Assembly (NCBI GenBank): GCA_020633315.1
Contig: JACKDV010000004.1
Span: 124,001 to 188,000 of the forward strand
DNA from: Myxococcales bacterium
Lineage (GTDB): Bacteria > Myxococcota_A > Polyangia > Nannocystales > Nannocystaceae
Length of the DNA: 64,000 nt
Direction of reading: 5' to 3'
Made by a program: the position numbers and the translations under genes. Positions within the stretch are counted from its first letter, which is position 1, and the number at the start of each line of letters is the position of its first letter. This document shows, one piece after another, positions 58,718-64,000 of the stretch. Below the pieces are notes generated by a model. That model saw only the letters and a program-made list of their open reading frames with translations. It searched no databases and was not told where the DNA came from.

Positions 58718-59680
58718 ATGCTGCCGACCCCCGTGAAGGTCGCCTCCGTCACCGTCAACTACAAGACCGCCGACCTCGCGCTGCGGGCGCTCGAGCACGT
58801 GCTCGACGACATCGTCCCGCTGGGCGGGCGCTCGATCGTGGTCGACAACGACTCGCAGGACGGCTCCTACGAGAAGATCGCGGCCGCCGTGCGCGAGCGC
58901 GGCTGGGACGAGCACGTGGACGTGCTGGCCTCGGGGCGCAACGCGGGCTTCGGTGCCGGCAACAACCTGGCGTTCCGCCACGCCATGTCGTGGGACGACC
59001 CGCCCGAGTACTTCTACCTGCTCAACCCCGACGCCTACCCGGATCGCGGGACCGTGGAGCACATGGTGCGCTTCATGGAGGACCACCCGCGGGTGGGCCA
59101 GGCGGGCACCAAGGTGCGTCACCCCGGGGGTGAGCTACGGCTGTCGGCGTTCCGCTTCCCCTCGGTGTGGAGCGAGCTCGAGCAGGGCCTGCACCTGGGC
59201 CTGGCCAGCCGCCTGCTCGACCGCTGGAAGGTGGTCCCCGAGGCCCCCGAGCAGACCGGCGAGGTCGACTGGGTCTCGGGCGCCAGCGTGATCCTGCGCC
59301 GGGCCATGCTCGACGAGATCGGCCTGTTCGACGAGAACTTCTTCCTCTACTTCGAGGAGACCGACCTCGCGATGCGGGCCAAGCGAGCGGGGTGGTCCAC
59401 CTACTACGTGGTCGAGGCCACCGCCGAGCACATCGGGCAGGTGTCCACCGGGATCAAGGACACCAAGAAGCGCCGCCCCCGGTACTGGTTCGAGTCGCGG
59501 GCCTACTACCTGCGCAAGAACCATGGGCGCGCCGCCCTGCTCGCGGCCAACACCGCCTTCGCGGGGGCCTACCTGCTGCACGAGATCCGCAAGAAGCTCA
59601 CCTCCAAGACGGATCAGGATCCGCACCGCTTCTTCCGCGACTTCGTGGACTTCAACTTCGGCCGCGGGCTGCGACCGTAG
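58718..59680 (+). CDS. Family 2 glycosyltransferase, rhamnosyltransferase-like
   Basis: A 320-residue GT-A enzyme. VASVTVNYKTADLALRALEHV and SIVVDNDSQDGSYEKI start the fold, GRNAGFGAGNNLAFRHA and YLLNPDAYPD give the DxD site, and DWVSGASVILRRAMLDEIG with FDENFFLYFEETDLAMRAK complete a WbbL/rhamnosyltransferase-type signature. The C-terminus is amphipathic and may contact membrane. The donor sugar is inferred only from family resemblance. ATG 58718 and GTG 58733 are alternative starts. Confidence 0.92.
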   Translation: MLPTPVKVASVTVNYKTADLALRALEHVLDDIVPLGGRSIVVDNDSQDGSYEKIAAAVRERGWDEHVDVLASGRNAGFGAGNNLAFRHAMSWDDPPEYFYLLNPDAYPDRGTVEHMVRFMEDHPRVGQAGTKVRHPGGELRLSAFRFPSVWSELEQGLHLGLASRLLDRWKVVPEAPEQTGEVDWVSGASVILRRAMLDEIGLFDENFFLYFEETDLAMRAKRAGWSTYYVVEATAEHIGQVSTGIKDTKKRRPRYWFESRAYYLRKNHGRAALLAANTAFAGAYLLHEIRKKLTSKTDQDPHRFFRDFVDFNFGRGLRP

Positions 59681-60026
59681 GCGCGAGCGCGCCGAGCCGC
59701 CCCGCCTCAGGGCGGCGCGCCCTGGCAGATCCAGGCCGAGATCATGTCGATCTGCTCGGGGGTGTAGGGCGGGAGGGGCTTGGGCATCTGGGTGCCCACG
59801 CAGATGTCGACGCCGGTGAGCGTGTTGACGAGGTAGCCATTGGCCGCCACCGTAGGGGCAGAAGCAGGAGAAGGGAGCCCTCGCGCCCACGCGTGGAGGA
59901 CGCGAGCCGCACGGGCCACGACCTCGATCATGTCGACCTGCGGCTCGCGGGACCAGGCCGATTCCTCGCAGCCCGGGCCCCATGGGTCGTGGCGATGATG
60001 AACCATGCTAGGGTCATCGCCGAACG
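59681..60026. other. 346-bp region with a probable gene remnant, otherwise no gene
   Basis: Separates the glycosyltransferase and acyltransferase genes, both plus-strand. The only protein-like signal is a short minus-strand segment annotated separately. No promoter or terminator could be read with confidence. Confidence 0.5.
59707..59850 (-). pseudogene. C-terminal remnant of a cytochrome-c-like domain protein
   Basis: About 47 codons ending in a stop read NTLTGVDICVGTQMPKPLPP, then YTPEQIDMISAWICQGAPP. This is the typical C-terminal end of the c-type cytochrome-like domains of secreted planctomycete and myxobacterial proteins (Met-Pro...Leu...Ile-x-x-Trp-Ile-x-x-Gly-Ala-Pro). The frame remains open upstream to an ATG at 60006, but that part has no family resemblance and no signal peptide. 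Either this is a decayed gene tail or a small 99-residue protein of unknown role. Confidence 0.45.
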
Positions 60027-60665
60027 ATGACCGACCGACGCCTCCGCGGGGCCTTGCACGGCGCCATCGACTACGTGCGAACCCGGCTCTGGCTGCAGAC
60101 GCAGTGGCCCAACCCCGAGATCCTGTTCCGACGAGGCGGAATGCTCGAGCTGGCGGCCTACCTCCAGCAGTGCTGGAGCCCCACCGTCACCAAGGACATC
60201 CTCTCGCGCTTCGGGGCCGACATCCACCCCGACACCTGGCCGATCGGGCCCAACATCACCCTGCACGAGTACGGCGAGGACTTCTCCCACCTCCACGTGG
60301 GCGCCTTCTCGCACATCGGCCGCGAGGTCTTCCTCGACCTCACCGACGAGATCATCATCGAGGACAGCGTCTCGCTGGGCATGCGCTCGATGGTGCTCAC
60401 CCACCTCAACCTGGGCGAGTACCCCAACAAGCCCACCGCGCAGCTCATCCCCAAGAAGCACAAGCCCACGATCCTGCGTCGGGGCTGCTCGGTGGGGGCC
60501 GGCTGCACGATCCTGTGCGGGGTGGAGATCGGCGAGCACTCGGTGATCAACGCCGGGGTGGTGATCGACCGCGACGTCCCGCCCCGCACGATCGTCAAGA
60601 GCAACCACGTCGAGGACGACTACGAGATCCCGGCCCGCTTCTTCCGCACGCTGCGGCGGGCGTGA
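60027..60665 (+). CDS. Hexapeptide-repeat acyltransferase
   Basis: A 212-residue protein. From about residue 75 it shows left-handed beta-helix hexapeptide periodicity (VGAFSHIGREVFLDLTDEI, IEDSVSLGMRSMVL, ILRRGCSVGAGCTILCGVEI, EHSVINAGVVIDRDVP), typical of the LbetaH acetyltransferases of the WbbJ/NodL kind. The likely catalytic His is in LTHLNLG. It would O- or N-acetylate a sugar. Between glycosyltransferase genes, a polysaccharide substrate is likely; the acyl donor is probably acetyl-CoA. Confidence 0.88.
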   Translation: MTDRRLRGALHGAIDYVRTRLWLQTQWPNPEILFRRGGMLELAAYLQQCWSPTVTKDILSRFGADIHPDTWPIGPNITLHEYGEDFSHLHVGAFSHIGREVFLDLTDEIIIEDSVSLGMRSMVLTHLNLGEYPNKPTAQLIPKKHKPTILRRGCSVGAGCTILCGVEIGEHSVINAGVVIDRDVPPRTIVKSNHVEDDYEIPARFFRTLRRA

Positions 60666-60718
60666 GGCGGGGTCCCCCCTCGGGGGCGCTCGCCACCGGT
60701 CGCGAGCCCGACGGAGGC

Positions 60719-62227
60719 TCAGCCCGAGCACTCGTCGGCGCCGGGGACCGTGGGGTCGCTGCGTGGCTCGCCGTCGAAGTCGTCCGGCGCCGAGGGATGC
60801 AGCGCCGCCGATCCAGGAGCGGCACAGTCGACGAGGTGTAGATCACCGCTGCCGGGATCGGCGAGCCAGGCCGGGTCGGCGTCGTCGACCTCGTCGGACT
60901 CGGCCGCCGTCGCGCCGTCGCGAGCGGTGATGGCCCGGTTGCTCAGGTTGCCGTGCAGGGTGAGGTTGGAGGTCTCGGCCCAGCGATACTCGATGCCGTT
61001 GGGGTAGGCCTCGGGGTGCGTGAGCACGACGCTGTTGTGCGCCACCACGGTGTCGACGGCCCGCTCGACGATGATGCCCACGTCGTGCTCACCGCTGGCC
61101 GCGTGCACCGACGAGACCATGTTGTTGACCACGGTGGTGCCGTACACGGGGTCGACCAGGCCGATGCCGATCCCGCGGGCGCAGTCGACGATGCGGTTGC
61201 GGGCGATGACGTGCCCGGTGCCCATCTCGCTGTCCCACATGTGGATGCCGTGCTCGGCGAGGCCGCCGTTGTAGGTCATGCCGTCGCGCTGCTCGGGGAA
61301 CTGGCCGTGGGCGGGTCGCGGCACGCCGCTCTCGTCGCAGTAGATCCCCTCGAAGTAGCTGTCGTGCACGAACCAGCTGCGGGCGTTGTGGGTGTCGATG
61401 CCCCCGGTGTAGCAGGTGGTCCCGCCGTCCTGCGGCCCGTAGCCCCACACGTTGTCGCGGCCCTGCGGCGTCATCACGAAGCTGCTGCACGAGACCTCGA
61501 CCTCGTCCACCGTGCCGTCGTCGACGCTCGACTTGAGGAACTGCTGGCCGCCGTCGATCATGTGCACGTCGTGCACGAGCGCCCCGTCGCCGCCCGCCCA
61601 GATGTGGATGAGGTGGAAGATCGAGCGACGCACGGTGAGGTGGGCCACCACGATGCCCGTGGCGTCGATCGTGATCGGGGCGCTGCCGTCTCCCTGGCTG
61701 AGGTAGCGTCCATCGATGACCACCGACTGCGGATCCCCGCTCTGGGAGCGGAGCGTGACGTCGGGGGTCGTGAAGTACAGGCCCGTGTACTCGCCCGGGC
61801 CGGCCTCGGGCAGCGGGTACTCGCCGTCCGCGAGCAGGATGGTGTCGCCCGAGGCCGCCGAGGCGACCACGGCCCGCAGCGTGGTCGCCTGGCCGTCGAC
61901 CATCACGGTGGCATCGGGCCCGGGCGACACCAGGATCTCGGCCCCGCCCCGGGGCGGCAGCTCTCGCTCCTCGCAGGCGGCCGAGGGCGGCGGCGGATCG
62001 GGGGGCCCGCCGGTGCTCGTGTCCGAGTCGGCGCGGCCCGAGTCGGCCCCGTCGGAGGTGTCGGTGGTGTCGGCCGTCGACGTGACGCTCGGGCCCGAGC
62101 TGGTGCCCGAGCCCTCGCTGCCGCCGCTGCTCTCGCCCTCGGAGCCGCCACGGCAGCCGACCAGCGCCGCGCCGACCAGCAGCACCCCCGCCGCGATCCC
62201 GTTGCCTCTCGTCGATTCCCTGCGCAT
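60719..62227 (-). CDS. Parallel beta-helix lipoprotein
   Basis: A 502-residue lipoprotein. ATG 62227; lipobox LVGAALVGC, then a Ser/Thr/Gly/Asp-rich linker to about residue 85. The rest begins like a pectate-lyase-type beta-helix (DGQATTLRAVVASAASGDTILLADGEY, VTLRSQSGDPQSVVIDG) and continues with coil repeats (GIVVAHLTVRRS, ALVHDVHMIDGG, HVIARNRIVDCARGIGIG, TVVAHNSVVL). Such proteins often bind or cleave polysaccharides. It is 5 bp downstream of the glycosyltransferase-like gene, same strand, and so belongs to this locus. Confidence 0.86.
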   Translation of the reverse strand: MRRESTRGNGIAAGVLLVGAALVGCRGGSEGESSGGSEGSGTSSGPSVTSTADTTDTSDGADSGRADSDTSTGGPPDPPPPSAACEERELPPRGGAEILVSPGPDATVMVDGQATTLRAVVASAASGDTILLADGEYPLPEAGPGEYTGLYFTTPDVTLRSQSGDPQSVVIDGRYLSQGDGSAPITIDATGIVVAHLTVRRSIFHLIHIWAGGDGALVHDVHMIDGGQQFLKSSVDDGTVDEVEVSCSSFVMTPQGRDNVWGYGPQDGGTTCYTGGIDTHNARSWFVHDSYFEGIYCDESGVPRPAHGQFPEQRDGMTYNGGLAEHGIHMWDSEMGTGHVIARNRIVDCARGIGIGLVDPVYGTTVVNNMVSSVHAASGEHDVGIIVERAVDTVVAHNSVVLTHPEAYPNGIEYRWAETSNLTLHGNLSNRAITARDGATAAESDEVDDADPAWLADPGSGDLHLVDCAAPGSAALHPSAPDDFDGEPRSDPTVPGADECSG

Positions 62228-62232
62228 CGCTC

Positions 62233-63228
62233 TCAGCTCCACTTCTTGAGGTTCTCGCGCCAGAAGGCGCTGGGCTCGTTGGCGGGGAAGTAGCGCTTGA
62301 TCAGGTCGTAGCCGTTGTGCGCCAGCTTCTTGCGGAGCTGCAGGTCCTCGAGCTCCACCAGGCACTGGGCGGCCGCCTGCGGAGTGTCGCCGATCATCGC
62401 GGTCTCGCGGTGCACCATGCCGAAGTTGGCCCCGCGGGCGTTCTTGCCCACGACCACCATGCCCGAGGCCATCGACTCCTGCGGGGGCAGGGCGCAGCCC
62501 TCGATGTCGGCCGAGGCGAGCATGGCCTGCGGCCGCGAGAACTCCTTGGCGAGCTGCTTGAGGGTGAGACCGTGCACCCGCTCGAAGCGCCAGAACTTGC
62601 CGCCCAGCTCCGCGTAGGCGGCCTCGGTGGCATCGATGAAATCGGGCCCCTTGCGGGGGAACGCGAAGATCAGGCCCTGCTCGCGATCCTCCTGCTCGAT
62701 GAAGGGGAAGGTCTCGTTGTCGATGATGTTGGGGACGATGGGGATGTGCTTGCCCGGGTAGACCTTGTGGCACAGCTCGAGCATGAAGGGCGAGTCGGTC
62801 CAGATCGTGACCCTCGACGAGCGCCAGTTGAAGTCGTCGTAGATGCGGGTGGGGTTCTGCTCGTAGGCGACGGCCGGACCCTTGACGTCGTCGATGAAGT
62901 GCGTGCCGATGTCGGGCAGGATGCACACGTCGTCCTTGCGGCGGTCCTTCCAGCGGATGAAGGGCAGGTCGTGGATCCGCAGGTCGCCGTAGTCGTCGCG
63001 CCCCCACAGGGTGGACATCACCGCGTCGGCCCCCACGCTGCGCGCCACGTTGCAGTGCCGCATGATGTTGAGGCTGCCGCCGGAGATGTACCGGGCCGCG
63101 AACATCAGCGGGTGGCGAACGGCCCGGCGCAGGAGCGAGCTGCGCTGGAAACGCCGATGCCAGACGTCCATGAGCTTGACGTGGACGGGGTTGCTGAGGA
63201 AGTCCGGGATGAGGAACACGAAGCGCAT
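62233..63228 (-). CDS. GT-B-fold glycosyltransferase-like protein
   Basis: A 331-residue protein. ATG at 63228 (MRFVFLIPDFLSNPVHVKL). It has a GT-B-like layout: an N-terminal part with MSTLWGRDDYGDL and VAYEQNPTRIYDDFNW, and a C-terminal part with AMLASADIEGCALPPQESMASG, which resembles the Glu-containing donor-sugar motif of GT4 enzymes. Similarity to known families is weaker than for the other transferases here. Its 3' end is 5 bp from the beta-helix lipoprotein start, so the two are co-transcribed. Confidence 0.75.
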   Translation of the reverse strand: MRFVFLIPDFLSNPVHVKLMDVWHRRFQRSSLLRRAVRHPLMFAARYISGGSLNIMRHCNVARSVGADAVMSTLWGRDDYGDLRIHDLPFIRWKDRRKDDVCILPDIGTHFIDDVKGPAVAYEQNPTRIYDDFNWRSSRVTIWTDSPFMLELCHKVYPGKHIPIVPNIIDNETFPFIEQEDREQGLIFAFPRKGPDFIDATEAAYAELGGKFWRFERVHGLTLKQLAKEFSRPQAMLASADIEGCALPPQESMASGMVVVGKNARGANFGMVHRETAMIGDTPQAAAQCLVELEDLQLRKKLAHNGYDLIKRYFPANEPSAFWRENLKKWS

Positions 63229-63412
63229 CGGCAGGCGTCTCCTACGACGACCGGTGAGGTTGCACACGGGTCCAGGACCCGCGAGCAAAGGGCTTCTTAC
63301 CACGAAAGGCCGGCGCGAAGGTGACGAGCAGATGGCCGCCCCGAGCGAGCGCTGCCGCCCGTCCTCCTTCGGTTTGACGCTGGCGGGATCGGGCCATTAG
63401 CTTCGATCGCAA

Positions 63413-64000
63413 ATGAGCGAGTCGGCCAAGCGCATCGGGGTCGTGTTGATCGGGCGCAACGAGGGCGAGCGCCTGGTGCGATCGCTCGACTCGGTGGTCG
63501 CCGAGGGACGGCCCATCGTCTACGTGGACTCGGGCTCCACCGACGGCAGCTGCGACGCGGCTCGCGAGCGCGGCGCGATGGTGGTGGACCTCGACATGTC
63601 GATCCCGTTCTCGGCCGCACGGGCGCGCAACGCCGGCTTCGAACGGCTGATGAGCGAGCACCCCGAGATCGAGCTGGTGCAGTTCATCGACGGCGACTGC
63701 GAGGTGCTGCCGGGATGGATCGAGGCGGCCGCGACCACGCTCGACGAGGACCCCGAGATCGTCGCGGTGTGCGGCTGGCGACGCGAGCGCAAGGTGGAGG
63801 AGTCGCTGTACAACCGCATCTGCGACGTGGAGTGGCGCAGCGGCCCGGTGGGCGCCACCCCCAACTTCGGCGGCGACGTGATGATCCGGGCCGCGGCGCT
63901 GCTGCGGGTGGGCGGCTACGACCCCACGGTGATCGCGGCCGAGGACGACGAGCTCGGCGTGCGCCTGCGGCAGGACGGCGGCCAGCTCATCCGCATCGAT
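63413..64000 (+). CDS. Family 2 glycosyltransferase, 3'-truncated by window edge
   Basis: The 196 codons seen run off the window end. ATG at 63413. RIGVVLIGRNEGERLVRSL and PIVYVDSGSTDGSCDAA give the nucleotide-binding fold, FIDGDCEVLPGWI the DxD metal site, and GGDVMIRAAALLRVGGYDPTVIAAEDDELGVRLR the acceptor-side ED motif. This is the GT2 family pattern seen in exopolysaccharide synthesis. It diverges from the GT-B-like gene over about 185 bp and extends the polysaccharide locus beyond the window. Confidence 0.92.
   Translation, partial: MSESAKRIGVVLIGRNEGERLVRSLDSVVAEGRPIVYVDSGSTDGSCDAARERGAMVVDLDMSIPFSAARARNAGFERLMSEHPEIELVQFIDGDCEVLPGWIEAAATTLDEDPEIVAVCGWRRERKVEESLYNRICDVEWRSGPVGATPNFGGDVMIRAAALLRVGGYDPTVIAAEDDELGVRLRQDGGQLIRID

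Overview
The base composition is very high GC with strong third-position bias, so long open antisense frames occur opposite almost every real gene. Several features point to a myxobacterium, most likely a Nannocystaceae-type member of the Myxococcota: a protein with a MYXO-CTERM-like tail, a Ser/Thr kinase with TPR repeats, hybrid histidine kinases, and many lipoproteins whose mature N-termini are Ser/Thr/Asp/Gly-rich. That assignment is inference from gene content; no rRNA or tRNA gene was seen.

Layout. 1-8.2 kb: truncated cytochrome bd oxidase subunit I, a Blh/persulfide-dioxygenase-like metallo-hydrolase, a repeat-bearing intergenic region, a secreted metzincin-like protein with a degenerate zinc site, a large Ser/Thr kinase-TPR protein and a small membrane protein. 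8.2-11.6 kb: phoB-phoR-phoU on the minus strand, with Pho-box-like direct repeats upstream of phoB. 11.7-18.7 kb: a beta-propeller lipoprotein paired with a propeller/di-haem cytochrome c fusion, a lipoprotein, an outer-membrane-like protein and a SPOUT-type RNA methyltransferase homologue. 18.7-25.7 kb: esterase, PAS hybrid kinase, and a probable operon of an S41 peptidase lipoprotein plus three TolQR/ExbBD-like proteins in an unusual split arrangement. 25.8-29.3 kb: fused acyl-CoA mutase IcmF. 29.4-35.2 kb: two surface proteins, one broken by a perfect 28-bp tandem duplication, an AT-rich divergent promoter region, and four tandem paralogous Cys-rich lipoproteins. 35.2-44.1 kb: AmpG-like permease, hybrid kinase, GT-C-like membrane protein, MlaF/MlaD lipid-transport genes and two lipoproteins.

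44.1-64 kb is dominated by surface-polysaccharide genes (Wzy/ligase-like, methyltransferase, four GT2/GT4-type glycosyltransferases, WecB/TagA-type transferase, an atypical glycosyltransferase, hexapeptide acyltransferase, SGNH hydrolase, parallel beta-helix lipoprotein). They are interleaved with a sulfate activation set (SLC13-type permease, PAP phosphatase CysQ, CysD, fused CysN-CysC) and a PAPS-type sulfotransferase. No PAPS reductase or sulfite reductase gene lies in the window. The simplest reading is a locus for a sulfated extracellular polysaccharide. The window cuts a glycosyltransferase at its right edge and cydA at its left edge.
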